Assembly (NCBI RefSeq): GCF_003702045.1 | Contig: NZ_RBTP01000076.1 | Span: 359,684-423,683 of the forward strand | DNA: 64,000 bases | Direction: 5' to 3' | Source of the DNA: Pseudomonas viridiflava | Lineage (GTDB): Bacteria > Pseudomonadota > Gammaproteobacteria > Pseudomonadales > Pseudomonadaceae | Part shown: positions 52,208-61,860 of the stretch, piece by piece | How positions within the stretch are numbered: the stretch's first letter is position 1 | How the letters are laid out: each line of letters begins with the position of its first letter | Position numbers and translations under genes: made by a program | Notes under the pieces: model-generated | Database searches by the model: none | The model's input: the letters and a program-made list of their open reading frames with translations, nothing else | Told to the model about the DNA's origin: nothing

Positions 52208-54139
52208 TTAAACCGCGGCGTTGGCGAACACCGGAGCATGTGCCCAATCAATCGATTCAGGTGGCATTGGCCGGGCAAACCAGTAGCCTTGGCCCAACTC
52301 GCAGCCGTTGTCGAGCAGGAAGGCGGCCTGCTCCGCTTGCTCGATGCCCTCTGCCAGTACGCGCATGCCCATGCTCTTGGCTAACGCGATGACGGCTCGC
52401 ACGATGGCGATATCGTCGTCATCACCCGGCAGCCCTGCCACGAAGCCTTGGTCGATCTTCAACTTCTGGACCGGCATGCGCTTGAGCCTGAGCAACGAGG
52501 AATAGCCGGTGCCGAAGTCGTCGATGGCCAGGCTCAAACCCAGTTCGCGCAGCCGATGCAACTGCTCAATCGCCTGTTCGGGGTCTTCCATGACGGCGCT
52601 TTCAGTCACCTCCAGCTCCAGGAAGGCGGGATCGAGCCCGGTATCGCGTAGAACCTGACTCACCTGACGATCAAGATCGCCGCCGCCGAACAGACGACTG
52701 GACACGTTGACCGCCACGAACGAGAGGGAGACGCCGCACGCGTGCCAGCGCTGCATCTGGCGGCACGCCGTGTCTAGCACCCAGGCGTCGATGTCGGCAA
52801 TCAGTCCGCTCTGCTCGGCCACCGGAATGAATTCCCCCGGTGAAACCATTCCACGCGTCGGATGCTGCCAACGCACCAGCGCCTCGACGCCCACGATGCG
52901 GCGGCTGGCCAGGTCATGGACCGGCTGATAGAACACGCACAGCTCCTGCTGATCGATGGCACGGCGCAACTCGCTGACCAGTTGCACCCGCTGGCGGGCA
53001 TGAGCCGTCAGTTCTTCGGTGTACAACGCATAGCCGTCGCGCCCGTTGCTCTTGGCCTTGAACAGTGCGGAGTCGGCATTGCGCAGCAGTTGCTCGTCGG
53101 TCAGCGCATCGCCGGGAAACAGGCTGATGCCCAGGCTGGCTCCGATGAACAGTTGTTGCCCGGCGAGGGTAACCGGCGCCTTGAGCGCTTCGATGACCTG
53201 CTGCGCCAAGGCAGCGGCCTGGACCATCTGCCGGCAGTTTTTGACCAGCAAGGCAAACTCGTCACCGCCCAGCCGGGCCAAGGTCATGTCGCTTTCGGTG
53301 ACGCCTTTGAGGCGTTCTGCGATGGCCTTGAGCACTTCATCGCCCACGTTATGGCCGAGGCTGTCATTGATATTCTTGAAATGATCCAGATCAATCAGCA
53401 GCAAGGCGCAGCCGCGCTTGCTGGAACGGGCAGACGTCAGTGCCTGGCTGATGCGGTCGGTGAGCAGCAACCGGTTGGGCAGTCCCGTCAGCGCATCGTA
53501 ATGCGCCAGTTGCGCCAGTTCCTGCTCGGAACGCTTGATGGCCGTCATGTCGGAAAAAACCGCGACGAAATTTCTTGGCTGACCGTCATCGCCCTTGATA
53601 CTGCGAATGGTCTGCCACTGCGGATACACCTCGCCGCTTTTGCGCCGGTTCCAGATCTCGCCACTCCATTGCCCGGCACTGAGAATCGAGCGATACATCT
53701 GCCGATAGAACTCCGGGCCGTGGCGACCGGACTGGAACTTGCTGGGGTTGAAGCCCAGCACTTCGTCGGGCTGGTAACCGGTGATGTCCACGAACGCGCG
53801 ATTGACGTGAACGATCTGCCCTTTCGCATTGGTCACCAGCACGCCTTCCAGCGTGCTGTCGAACACGGCTGCCGCCAGTCGCAGGCGGTCATGATCGTCC
53901 TGCGGGTGCCCTGACTGTGCCTTACCGGCCATCGATTTCATCAAACGGTCACGCGCAACGAAGAGCATGATCGCGCTCATTAACACCCAGCCGTAGCCGC
54001 CAATGCGCTGCCCAATGGCCAAACGAGCCGGTTCTTCGATGAATACGGGCAGCAGGCAGTCGAACGCCAATAACCACAAAACGGACAGCATGCCGTACAG
54101 AATGGCCGTCCGTAGCGCTCCGTCAGTAGAGTCCGTCAT
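52208..54139 (-). CDS. pipA: Membrane PAS-GGDEF-EAL cyclic-di-GMP protein
   Basis: This 643-residue protein has two N-terminal membrane helices (about 10-35 and 45-65), a PAS/PAC sensor (about 90-210: VFDSTLEGVLVTNAKGQIVHVNRAF), a GGDEF domain (about 215-375) and an EAL domain (about 385-640). The GGDEF motif is intact (ARLGGDEFALL) but has no RxxD inhibitory site five residues before it. The EAL motif (VEALVRW) and the IDDFGTGYSSL metal/catalytic loop are intact, so it is probably a phosphodiesterase. The position between oscA and desA matches P. aeruginosa PA0285 (PipA) as I recall. The frame also has a TTG at 54151; I use the ATG. Confidence 0.87.
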   Translation of the reverse strand: MTDSTDGALRTAILYGMLSVLWLLAFDCLLPVFIEEPARLAIGQRIGGYGWVLMSAIMLFVARDRLMKSMAGKAQSGHPQDDHDRLRLAAAVFDSTLEGVLVTNAKGQIVHVNRAFVDITGYQPDEVLGFNPSKFQSGRHGPEFYRQMYRSILSAGQWSGEIWNRRKSGEVYPQWQTIRSIKGDDGQPRNFVAVFSDMTAIKRSEQELAQLAHYDALTGLPNRLLLTDRISQALTSARSSKRGCALLLIDLDHFKNINDSLGHNVGDEVLKAIAERLKGVTESDMTLARLGGDEFALLVKNCRQMVQAAALAQQVIEALKAPVTLAGQQLFIGASLGISLFPGDALTDEQLLRNADSALFKAKSNGRDGYALYTEELTAHARQRVQLVSELRRAIDQQELCVFYQPVHDLASRRIVGVEALVRWQHPTRGMVSPGEFIPVAEQSGLIADIDAWVLDTACRQMQRWHACGVSLSFVAVNVSSRLFGGGDLDRQVSQVLRDTGLDPAFLELEVTESAVMEDPEQAIEQLHRLRELGLSLAIDDFGTGYSSLLRLKRMPVQKLKIDQGFVAGLPGDDDDIAIVRAVIALAKSMGMRVLAEGIEQAEQAAFLLDNGCELGQGYWFARPMPPESIDWAHAPVFANAAV

Positions 54140-54296
54140 AAGAAAACTCAACGCCTTATGAAAGGGGTGAAATTATAAAGCAAGAAACATCCTGCGACTC
54201 TTATCTAAAAGCGTGACTGGTTTTCTGCGTGATGTCAGTGATAATGCAGTTGTTACTTTTTTCTTCACGAGTGTTTTTACGAGGGCCAAACAGCCT

Positions 54297-55481
54297 ATGT
54301 GGTACAACGGTTTGCTCGACCTTTCCGTCTGGCAGGTAATAGCAGTCACACTGGCAATGACCCATGTGACGATTGTCGGCGTCACGGTCTATCTGCACCG
54401 CTACTCAGCCCACCGCTCCCTGGAACTCAACGCGGGGCTCAAGCATTTCTTCCGTTTCTGGCTATGGCTGACCACAGCCCAGAACACCCGCGAGTGGACC
54501 GCCATCCACCGCAAACACCACGCCAAATGCGAAACCGTCGATGACCCGCACAGCCCGGTCGTCAAAGGGTTGTCCACGGTGCTGCGCAAAGGCGCCGAGC
54601 TGTATCGCGAAGAAGCGCAGAACGAAGACACCCTGCGCATCTACGGCAAGAACTGCCCGGAAGACTGGATCGAGCGCAATCTGTACTCGCGCTACAAGAT
54701 GCTGGGTATTGCCCTGATGGCAGTCATCGATCTGGCGCTGTTTGGCGCGATCGGCATCACCGTATGGGCGATCCAGATGATGTGGATTCCGTTCTGGGCC
54801 GCTGGCGTGGTCAATGGATTGGGCCATGCCGTGGGTTATCGCAACTTCGAATGCCGTGATGCGGCAACCAATCTGGTGCCGTGGGGCATCATCATCGGTG
54901 GCGAAGAACTGCATAATAATCACCACACCTACCCCAATTCGGCCAAGCTCTCGGTCAAGCCTTGGGAGTTCGACATGGGCTGGGCGTGGATCAAGGTATT
55001 CAGTTTCCTGCGTCTGGCCAAGGTTCAACGTGTCGCGCCCATCGCCCACCGGGTCGAAGGCAAAGGGCATTTGGACATGGACACTGCAATGGCGATCCTC
55101 AACAACCGCTTCCAGATCATGGCCCAGTACCGCAAGGTGGTGATCGGCCCGCTGGTTGCCCAGGAACTGGCCAAGGCCGATGCATCGGTCCGCCATCAGT
55201 TCCACCGTGCCAAACGCCTTCTGTCCCGCGAAACCAGCTTGCTGGACGACAAGCACCACCTGCGTATCCAGACCATGCTGGAACACAGCCAGGCACTGAA
55301 AGTGATCTATGAAAAGCGCTTGGCGCTGCAGCAGATCTGGGTCAAGACCAGCAGTAATGGCCATGACATGCTGTCGGCCATGAAAGAGTGGATTCACGAA
55401 GCCGAAGCCAGTGGCATTCAGTCCCTGCGCGACTTCGCCGACCAGTTGAAAACCTATTCGCTGCGCCCGGTCCAGGCCTGA
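54297..55481 (+). CDS. desA: Delta-9 acyl-lipid fatty acid desaturase DesA
   Basis: This is an inner-membrane di-iron desaturase of 394 residues. The three histidine boxes are visible: HRYSAH, HRKHH and HNNHH. Membrane helices lie near residues 5-30, 45-60 and 135-180. DesA of P. aeruginosa inserts a delta-9 double bond into phospholipid-bound acyl chains aerobically. A C-terminal extension of about 110 residues after the last box is helical and charged, as in the Pseudomonas enzyme. I use the ATG at 54297; the upstream frame to 54213 lacks a ribosome site. It is divergent from the GGDEF/EAL gene. Confidence 0.9.
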   Translation: MWYNGLLDLSVWQVIAVTLAMTHVTIVGVTVYLHRYSAHRSLELNAGLKHFFRFWLWLTTAQNTREWTAIHRKHHAKCETVDDPHSPVVKGLSTVLRKGAELYREEAQNEDTLRIYGKNCPEDWIERNLYSRYKMLGIALMAVIDLALFGAIGITVWAIQMMWIPFWAAGVVNGLGHAVGYRNFECRDAATNLVPWGIIIGGEELHNNHHTYPNSAKLSVKPWEFDMGWAWIKVFSFLRLAKVQRVAPIAHRVEGKGHLDMDTAMAILNNRFQIMAQYRKVVIGPLVAQELAKADASVRHQFHRAKRLLSRETSLLDDKHHLRIQTMLEHSQALKVIYEKRLALQQIWVKTSSNGHDMLSAMKEWIHEAEASGIQSLRDFADQLKTYSLRPVQA

Positions 55482-55616
55482 CACCGTTGATCGGCGCGCC
55501 CACTGCGGGCGCGCCGGTTTCGGAACTTCCCCCCTGAAAATTCCTCTGATCATCGTTCCCGCTCTGAACGGTGGAGCGTGCAAGCATTGGCTGCGCGCTG
55601 CTTGAGATGTCGCCCT

Positions 55617-56603
55617 ATGGAAAAGCACAGCCTTATCGCCTCGACCACTGAAATGCCCGCCGCCGCCGAAACCCTGCTTGCCCTGATGCACGCTCAGGCA
55701 GAAGTGGCGCGCTTGAGCGAACGTGAACAACTGTTCAGTTCGCTGTTGGTGAGCGTCAATGCAGTGTTATGGGCGTTCGATTGGGAAACCCAGCGCATGA
55801 TTTACGTAAGCCCGGCCTATGAGCGCATCTTCGGACGTTCAGCGGGGCTGTTGCTGGCGGACTACAGCGAGTGGCGCGACAGTATCTACCCGGACGACCT
55901 GAACTACGCCGAGCGCAGCTTGAGCGAAGTGATCGAAAAAGGCGCTATCGAAGATCGCGAATACCGGATCATCCGCGCTGACGGTGAAGTGCGCTGGTTG
56001 AGCGACAAATGCTTTGTGAGCCGCCAGACCGATGATGCACAGCGCCTGATCGTGGTTGGCATTGCCGAAGACATCACTGAAAAGAAGCACCTGGAAGACG
56101 AACTGCAACGTCTGGCGACCACGGATGTGCTGACCCAGAGCAGCAACCGCCGCCACTTCTTCGAGTGCGCCCAGCGCGAGTTCGAATTGGCGCGCCTGAA
56201 CGGTACGCCGCTGGCCTTTTTGCTGTTGGACATCGATGATTTCAAGCTGGTGAACGACACCTACGGCCACCAGGAAGGCGATACCGTGTTGCAACGCATC
56301 GCTGAAAGCGGTCGCTCAGCGCTCAGACGCGGCGATTTGTTCGGACGGATTGGCGGCGAAGAGTTTGCAGCGGTCTTCCCAGGCTGCGCACCGGAAATGG
56401 CCATGCAGATTGCCGAGCGCCTGCAACGCGAAATCCAGCGCCAGAGTTTCCAGTGCGGCACCAGCACCTTCAGCATCACCGCCAGCCAGGGTTTGACCAA
56501 CCTGACTCAGGACGACCACAGCCTGGAAGCCCTCTACGGCCGCGCCGACGCTGCGATGTACCAGGCAAAGCGTCAGGGCAAGAACCAGATCGTGCTGGTT
56601 TGA
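55617..56603 (+). CDS. PAS-GGDEF diguanylate cyclase
   Basis: This is a cytoplasmic protein of 328 residues with no membrane segment. A short coiled-coil-like N-terminus precedes a PAS/PAC domain (about 40-160: LLVSVNAVLWAFDWETQRMIYVSPAYERIFG) and a GGDEF domain (about 165-325). The active site is GGEEF (GRIGGEEFAAVFPG), and an RxxD product-inhibition site (RRGD) lies exactly five residues before it, so an active, feedback-controlled cyclase is expected. It should oppose the EAL protein on the other side of desA. The frame continues upstream to 55578, but the ATG at 55617 fits the family better. Confidence 0.88.
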   Translation: MEKHSLIASTTEMPAAAETLLALMHAQAEVARLSEREQLFSSLLVSVNAVLWAFDWETQRMIYVSPAYERIFGRSAGLLLADYSEWRDSIYPDDLNYAERSLSEVIEKGAIEDREYRIIRADGEVRWLSDKCFVSRQTDDAQRLIVVGIAEDITEKKHLEDELQRLATTDVLTQSSNRRHFFECAQREFELARLNGTPLAFLLLDIDDFKLVNDTYGHQEGDTVLQRIAESGRSALRRGDLFGRIGGEEFAAVFPGCAPEMAMQIAERLQREIQRQSFQCGTSTFSITASQGLTNLTQDDHSLEALYGRADAAMYQAKRQGKNQIVLV

Positions 56604-56670
56604 CCTGATCACCTACCCCCCAACTGATCGGCCCGACGCTGCGCTCTCATCATCTTCATGGATGAAAAAT

Positions 56671-56757
56671 GTGGGAGCGGACTTGTCCGCGAATGTTGTG
56701 TTTCAAACGCGACAACGTCATCGAGTGTACTGGCTTTCGCGGACAAGTCCGCTCCCT
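56671..56757. repeat. REPIN (GTGGGAGCGGACTTGTCCGC type)
   Basis: GTGGGAGCGGACTTGTCCGC at the left and GCGGACAAGTCCGCTCCC at the right are clean inverted units about 50 bases apart. It sits between the convergent ends of the cyclase gene and thyA. A short fragment of the other repeat family (ACTGATCGGCCCGACGCTGCG) lies just before it near 56622. Confidence 0.85.
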
Positions 56758-56780
56758 CCAACGAAAACGATCCCCAGCGC

Positions 56781-57752
56781 TTAAACCGCCATCGGCGCGG
56801 TCATCGCCGGGTGGTGCTCGTACCCTTCCAGCGAGAAATCCGACGGTTCGATCAACTCCAGCCACTCCGGCTGATAAACGCCCGTCTTGGCAAACTCCGG
56901 TACGCGGTCGGAGATTTTCAGTTTCGGCATTGGGAACGGCTCGCGGGTGAGCTGCTCATTAAGCATGTCCAGGTGGTTCTCATACACATGGGCATCGCCG
57001 ATGAAATAGGTGAACCAGCGCGGCGTGTAGCCCGTCAGACGACCGATCAGGCTCAGCAGGGCAGCGCCCTCTGTCAGGTTGAACGGTGTGCCCAGCCCCA
57101 GGTCGTTCGAACGGATGTAGAGCGTCAGCGAGATTTCACGCGTCTGCGGATTGGGGTGAAGCTGATACAAGAGATGGCACGGCGGCAGCGCCATTTCATC
57201 GAGCTGCGCGCAGTTCCAGCCGTGGAACAGGATTCGGCGGCTGCCCGGGTCGTTGATGATGGTGTCGACGCACTGACGAATCTGGTCGATGGCCTTGTAC
57301 AGCACCACGAACGCCTGGCCGTCTTCTTCAGACTCGGCAATCTGGCGATAACCCTGACCAAGCGCCCGCTCGATAGCCGCAGCATTGGCCGCATCGATAC
57401 GCTTGTAAGCAGGCCACTTGCGCCATTGCACACCGTAGATCTCGCCCAGGTCGTCTTCGCCCTTGCGGAACGGGTTGTTCAGCCATTGGGCGTTTTCGTT
57501 GGCGTTCTGGTCCCAGACCTTGCAGCCCAGTTCACGGAATTCGGCCGCATTGCTCACGCCACGCAGAAAACCGACCATTTCGCCGATGGCCGACTTGAAT
57601 GCCATGCGACGCGTGGTGATTGCCGGGAAACCTTCCTGCAAGTCATACCGCAGCATCGCACCCGGAAAGCTGATGGTGTTCACGCCGGTACGGTTGGACT
57701 GCAAGGTACCGTGCTTGATCACATGCGCGACCAACTCCAGATATTGCTTCAT
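56781..57752 (-). CDS. thyA: Thymidylate synthase
   Basis: This 323-residue enzyme methylates dUMP to dTMP with methylene-tetrahydrofolate. The catalytic cysteine is C192 in ALPPCHLLYQ; the phosphate-binding RR of DPGSRRILFHGWN and the folate-site NLTEGAALLSLIGRLTGY are present. It is about 60 residues longer than E. coli ThyA because of an insert near residues 85-150, as in other pseudomonads. It follows lgt by 52 bases on the same strand, the usual Pseudomonas order. Confidence 0.96.
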   Translation of the reverse strand: MKQYLELVAHVIKHGTLQSNRTGVNTISFPGAMLRYDLQEGFPAITTRRMAFKSAIGEMVGFLRGVSNAAEFRELGCKVWDQNANENAQWLNNPFRKGEDDLGEIYGVQWRKWPAYKRIDAANAAAIERALGQGYRQIAESEEDGQAFVVLYKAIDQIRQCVDTIINDPGSRRILFHGWNCAQLDEMALPPCHLLYQLHPNPQTREISLTLYIRSNDLGLGTPFNLTEGAALLSLIGRLTGYTPRWFTYFIGDAHVYENHLDMLNEQLTREPFPMPKLKISDRVPEFAKTGVYQPEWLELIEPSDFSLEGYEHHPAMTAPMAV

Positions 57753-57804
57753 AAATCACCTGCATTGTTGAAACCGCCGGGCTTGGTCACCCGGCGTCTC
57801 GGTA

Positions 57805-58617
57805 TTAGACCGCTGGGCGGGTAGCGGATGGCGCACGCTTGTAAGCGAACCAGATCAGCAACAGACCGGCGATGATCATCGGCAGACTCAGAATCTGCCC
57901 CATCGTGACCCAGCCCCACGCCAGGTAACCCAGCTGTGCGTCCGGCACGCGGACGAATTCGACCACAAAGCGGAAAATGCCGTAAAACAGCGCGAACATG
58001 CCGGAAACGGCCATCGTCGGGCGCGGTTTACGCGCGTAAAGATTGAGGATGATGAACAGTGCCACACCTTCCAGAGCAAACTGATACAGCTGCGACGGAT
58101 GGCGCGCCAGTTGTGCCGGGTCGCTGAACGGCGGGAACACCATTGCCCACGGCACGTCGGTCGGTTTGCCCCACAGCTCGGCATTGATAAAGTTGCCGAT
58201 ACGCCCGGCACCCAGTCCAATCGGTACCAGCGGCGCGACGAAATCCATCAGCTGGAAGAAGCTTTTGCCATTGCGTTTGCCGAACCACCAGGCCGCGATC
58301 ATCACCCCGACGAAACCACCGTGGAACGCCATCCCGCCTTTCCAGACCTCGAAAATGAGCAACGGATTGGCCAGGTAAGCCGACAGGTCGTAGAACAACA
58401 CATAGCCGAGCCGTCCACCGACGATCACGCCCATCGCCAGCCAGAAAATCAGGTCAGAGAGTTTTTCCTTGGTCCAGGTCGGGTCGAACGCGTTCAGGCG
58501 ACGAGACGCCAGCAGCCAGGCACCACCGATCCCGACCAGGTACATCAATCCGTACCAGTGAATTTGCAGCGGGCCGATAGCGACGGCTACCGGGTCAATC
58601 TGCGGGTAAGGCAGCAT
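57805..58617 (-). CDS. lgt: Prolipoprotein diacylglyceryl transferase
   Basis: This inner-membrane enzyme of 270 residues with about seven helices transfers diacylglycerol from phosphatidylglycerol to the lipobox cysteine of prolipoproteins. The Lgt signature GRIGNFINAELWG and the essential His region GGMAFHGGFVG are present. GAGGAG lies six bases before the ATG. It processes lipoproteins such as the two efflux adaptors encoded in this window. Confidence 0.96.
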   Translation of the reverse strand: MLPYPQIDPVAVAIGPLQIHWYGLMYLVGIGGAWLLASRRLNAFDPTWTKEKLSDLIFWLAMGVIVGGRLGYVLFYDLSAYLANPLLIFEVWKGGMAFHGGFVGVMIAAWWFGKRNGKSFFQLMDFVAPLVPIGLGAGRIGNFINAELWGKPTDVPWAMVFPPFSDPAQLARHPSQLYQFALEGVALFIILNLYARKPRPTMAVSGMFALFYGIFRFVVEFVRVPDAQLGYLAWGWVTMGQILSLPMIIAGLLLIWFAYKRAPSATRPAV

Positions 58618-58744
58618 TGCGACTCCTCAATTGGAACGCCCTTGTGGGCGACTGAATCAGGCGGGCATGTTACCGGAGCCCGGCCTGTTGCTCTAGCAGA
58701 CACCGATCAAAGCTGCGTACAGTTCAGGAAAAAAGGAGCACCGA

Positions 58745-59491
58745 ATGTGTCTGATCGTATTCGCCTGGCGCCCGTCCCAGGCCCAGCCGCTGATTGTGGC
58801 GGCCAATCGTGACGAATTTTATGCGCGCCCTACCCGGCCGCTGAGTCAGTGGGAGGACATGCCCAATGTGTATGCCGGCCGGGATCTGGAAGCTGGCGGC
58901 ACCTGGATGGGCATCAACGCACAGGGGCGCTTTGCCGCCGTGACCAATATTCGCGACCCAGGCCAGCCCTTGGGCTTGCGCTCGCGGGGTGAGCTGGTGG
59001 CGAAGTTTCTGGCGGGCGAGCAATCGCTTGAAGACTACGTCGGTGAGGTCGCCGCGCGGGCCGGTGAGTACACCGGTTTCAATCTGTTGGCGGGTGATGC
59101 CGAGCAGTTGTATTACCTGAACTCGACCGTTCCCACGCCGCAACGGTTGGGCGAAGGCGTTTATGGCCTGTCCAATGCTGGTCTGAACACGCCGTGGCCC
59201 AAGCTCATCAAGGCCCGGGCAGCGTTGGCGGCACAACTGAAAGACCCGCAACCGAAGGCGTTATTGGGCCTGCTGAAGGATCCTAAGCCCGCCGCAGACG
59301 CCGAGCTGCCTGAAACCGGCGTGGGCCTTGCTACCGAGAAGCTGCTGTCCAGCGTGTTCATCGCCAGCCCCAACTACGGCACCCGCGCCAGCACCGTGCT
59401 GATCGTCAACGCTGATGGTACACGGCAGATGATCGAGCACAGCTTCGGGCCGCAAGGTGGACGGTTGGGGGAGGTTGAGCTGAGGCTGTGA
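58745..59491 (+). CDS. NRDE family (TANGO2-like) protein
   Basis: This 248-residue protein starts with MCLIVFAWRP and the family hallmark NRDEFYARPT; the Cys2 and the NRDE motif recall the Ntn-hydrolase fold. Later segments WMGINAQGRFAAVTNIRDP and GLSNAGLNTPWPKL are also conserved. TANGO2 proteins have been linked to haem or lipid handling in eukaryotes; the bacterial role is unknown. It is divergent from lgt and convergent with ptsP. Confidence 0.9.
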   Translation: MCLIVFAWRPSQAQPLIVAANRDEFYARPTRPLSQWEDMPNVYAGRDLEAGGTWMGINAQGRFAAVTNIRDPGQPLGLRSRGELVAKFLAGEQSLEDYVGEVAARAGEYTGFNLLAGDAEQLYYLNSTVPTPQRLGEGVYGLSNAGLNTPWPKLIKARAALAAQLKDPQPKALLGLLKDPKPAADAELPETGVGLATEKLLSSVFIASPNYGTRASTVLIVNADGTRQMIEHSFGPQGGRLGEVELRL

Positions 59492-59559
59492 GTACTGACC
59501 GTGGGGCTGTAAGACTGCGTATACCCATGAACAACACATGAGAACGATCGACAGACAGC

Positions 59560-61839
59560 TTAGTGGCCCTTCACGGACCCGGGATTGATCATCCGTGACA
59601 GCCCCAGGTTTTTCAGCGCCAGTTGCAGGGAGCTGCTGATGACTTGCGGGTTGTCGTTGGTCATCAGTTGGGCCAGCAGATCCTTGGCCTTGCTCAGGTT
59701 GATCTGGCGCAGCATCCATTTCACTTTCGGCAGGTTGGTGGCGTTCATCGACAAGCTGTCAAAGCCCATCGCCATCAACAACACCGCGGCGGCCGGATCG
59801 CCGGCCATTTCACCGCAGATACTGACCGGCTTGCCTTCGGCATGTGCATCACGCACCACGCTTTGCAAGGCTTGCAGCACTGCAGGGTGGAGGTAATCGT
59901 AAAGGTCGGCCACACGCGGGTTGTTGCGGTCGACCGCGAGCAGGTATTGGGTCAAATCGTTGGAACCGACCGACAGAAAGTCCACCTGACGTGCCAGGTC
60001 GCGGGTCTGGTAGACCGCAGCCGGGACTTCGATCATCACGCCCACCGGCGGCATCGGCACGTCAGTCCCCTCGTCGCGCACCTCGCCCCAGGCACGGTGG
60101 ATCAGGTGCAGCGCTTCCTCGACCTCATGGGTGCTGGAGATCATCGGTAGCAGGATGCGCAGGTTGTTCAGGCCTTCGCTGGCCTTGAGCATCGCGCGAG
60201 TCTGGACCAGAAAGATTTCCGGGTGGTCGAGGGTGACGCGAATGCCGCGCCAGCCCAGAAACGGGTTCTCTTCCTTGATCGGGAAATAGGACAGAGACTT
60301 GTCGCCGCCGATGTCCAGACTGCGCATGGTCACCGGCAGAGGGTGAAACGCGGCCAATTGCTCGCGGTAGATCGCCAACTGTTCCTTTTCGCTCGGGAAG
60401 CGCTGGTTGATCATGAACGGCACTTCGGTGCGATACAGACCCACACCTTCGGCACCGCGCTGTTGAGCACGTGCCACGTCGGCGAGCAGGCCGGTGTTGA
60501 CCCAGAGCGGCATGCGATGCCCGTCGAGGGTCACGCAGGGCAGTTCACGCAAAGCATCGAGGCCCTGGGAAAGCTGACGCTCTTCTTCCACGACCTTGCC
60601 GAACTGCTTGCGCATGATGTCGCTGGGGTTGGTGAAGACCTCACCGTGGTAACCGTCAACGATCAGGTCGATGCCATCGACCTTGGAGTACGGGAAGTCC
60701 ACCAGGCCCATGACCGTGGGGATACCCATTGCCCGGGCCAGAATGGCGACGTGCGAGTTACCCGAACCCTGCACCGAGACCAGCCCCACCAGCTTGCCTT
60801 CCGGCACTTCACCGAGCATGGCCGGCGACAGCTCTTCACTGACCAGAATCGTATTGTCGGGGTAGACCAGCGTCTGCTGACGCGCTTCCTGAAGATAGGC
60901 CAGCAGGCGGCGACCCAGGTCCTTGACGTCCGAAGCCCGCTCGCGCAAGTAGGCATCGTCCATCAGTTCGAAACGTTTGACGTGCTCATTGACCACCGAG
61001 CGCAATGCGCCCTGCGCCCATTGGCCCGTCTTGATGACATTGGTCACTTCGCTGCCCAGCGAGGCGTCGTCAAGCATCATCAGGTAAACGTCGAACAGCG
61101 CGCGCTCTTCGGGACGCAATTGCGTGGCGAGCTTGGCGGACAGGGTGCGCATGTCATTGCGCACGCCTTCCAGTGCGGTCTGGAACAGCGCAAGCTCGGC
61201 GGCGATGTCAGTGACGGTCTTGTCGGGCACCACTTCCAGATCGGCAGGCGGCAGCATGACGACGGCCACGCCGACCGCAGCGCCGGGCGATCCGGCCACA
61301 CCCACGAACTTGGCTTCCTGGATGCCCTTGCCCTGGCGACCCAGACCACGGATCGAGCCAGTGGCTTCGGCGTGAGCGATAACGCCCGCCAATTGCGCGC
61401 TCATGGTGACCAGGAAGGCTTCTTCACCCTCGTCGAACTGGCGACGCTCCTTTTGCTGGATCACCAACACCCCGACCACGCGCCGGTGGTGGATGATCGG
61501 CGCGCCCAGGAACGACGCATAACGCTCTTCGCCGGTTTCGGCGAAGTAGCGATAACGGGGGTGATCGGCAGCGTTTTCGAGGTTCAGGGGTTCTTCGCGC
61601 GTGCCGACCAGACCGACGAGGCCTTCGTTCGGCGCCATGCTGACTTTGCCGATGGAGCGCTTGTTGAGGCCTTCGGAGGCCATCAACACGAAACGGTTGG
61701 CTTCGGCATCGAGCAGGTAGACCGAGCAGACCTGACTGCCCATAGCCTCCTTGACGCGTAACACAATAATGCCCAACGCCGCCTTGAGATCCTTGGCGGA
61801 GTTAACTTCCTGGACGATCTTGCGCAGCGTATTGAGCAT
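59560..61839 (-). CDS. ptsP: Phosphoenolpyruvate-protein phosphotransferase PtsP (Enzyme I-Ntr)
   Basis: This 759-residue enzyme starts the nitrogen PTS. It has an N-terminal GAF domain (about 15-160: AMGSQVCSVYLLDAEANRFVLMASEG), then the EI N-domain with the phospho-histidine in GSGNSHVAILARAMG (near residue 357). The PEP-binding TIM barrel follows (VGLYRTEVPFMINQ, DIGGDKSLSYF, GSNDLTQYLLAVDRNNP and the Cys of VSICGEMAGDP). It phosphorylates NPr (PtsO) and then PtsN. It lies 21 bases after rppH on the same strand; a conserved rppH-ptsP operon is known in gammaproteobacteria. Confidence 0.96.
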   Translation of the reverse strand: MLNTLRKIVQEVNSAKDLKAALGIIVLRVKEAMGSQVCSVYLLDAEANRFVLMASEGLNKRSIGKVSMAPNEGLVGLVGTREEPLNLENAADHPRYRYFAETGEERYASFLGAPIIHHRRVVGVLVIQQKERRQFDEGEEAFLVTMSAQLAGVIAHAEATGSIRGLGRQGKGIQEAKFVGVAGSPGAAVGVAVVMLPPADLEVVPDKTVTDIAAELALFQTALEGVRNDMRTLSAKLATQLRPEERALFDVYLMMLDDASLGSEVTNVIKTGQWAQGALRSVVNEHVKRFELMDDAYLRERASDVKDLGRRLLAYLQEARQQTLVYPDNTILVSEELSPAMLGEVPEGKLVGLVSVQGSGNSHVAILARAMGIPTVMGLVDFPYSKVDGIDLIVDGYHGEVFTNPSDIMRKQFGKVVEEERQLSQGLDALRELPCVTLDGHRMPLWVNTGLLADVARAQQRGAEGVGLYRTEVPFMINQRFPSEKEQLAIYREQLAAFHPLPVTMRSLDIGGDKSLSYFPIKEENPFLGWRGIRVTLDHPEIFLVQTRAMLKASEGLNNLRILLPMISSTHEVEEALHLIHRAWGEVRDEGTDVPMPPVGVMIEVPAAVYQTRDLARQVDFLSVGSNDLTQYLLAVDRNNPRVADLYDYLHPAVLQALQSVVRDAHAEGKPVSICGEMAGDPAAAVLLMAMGFDSLSMNATNLPKVKWMLRQINLSKAKDLLAQLMTNDNPQVISSSLQLALKNLGLSRMINPGSVKGH

Positions 61840-61860
61840 GGCTCGGGGTCGAACTCCGTG

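Noticed and set aside
60223..61761. 512-codon open frame opposite ptsP
   Set aside because: Shadow of the conserved PtsP gene; composition is unnatural and no ribosome site or motif was seen.
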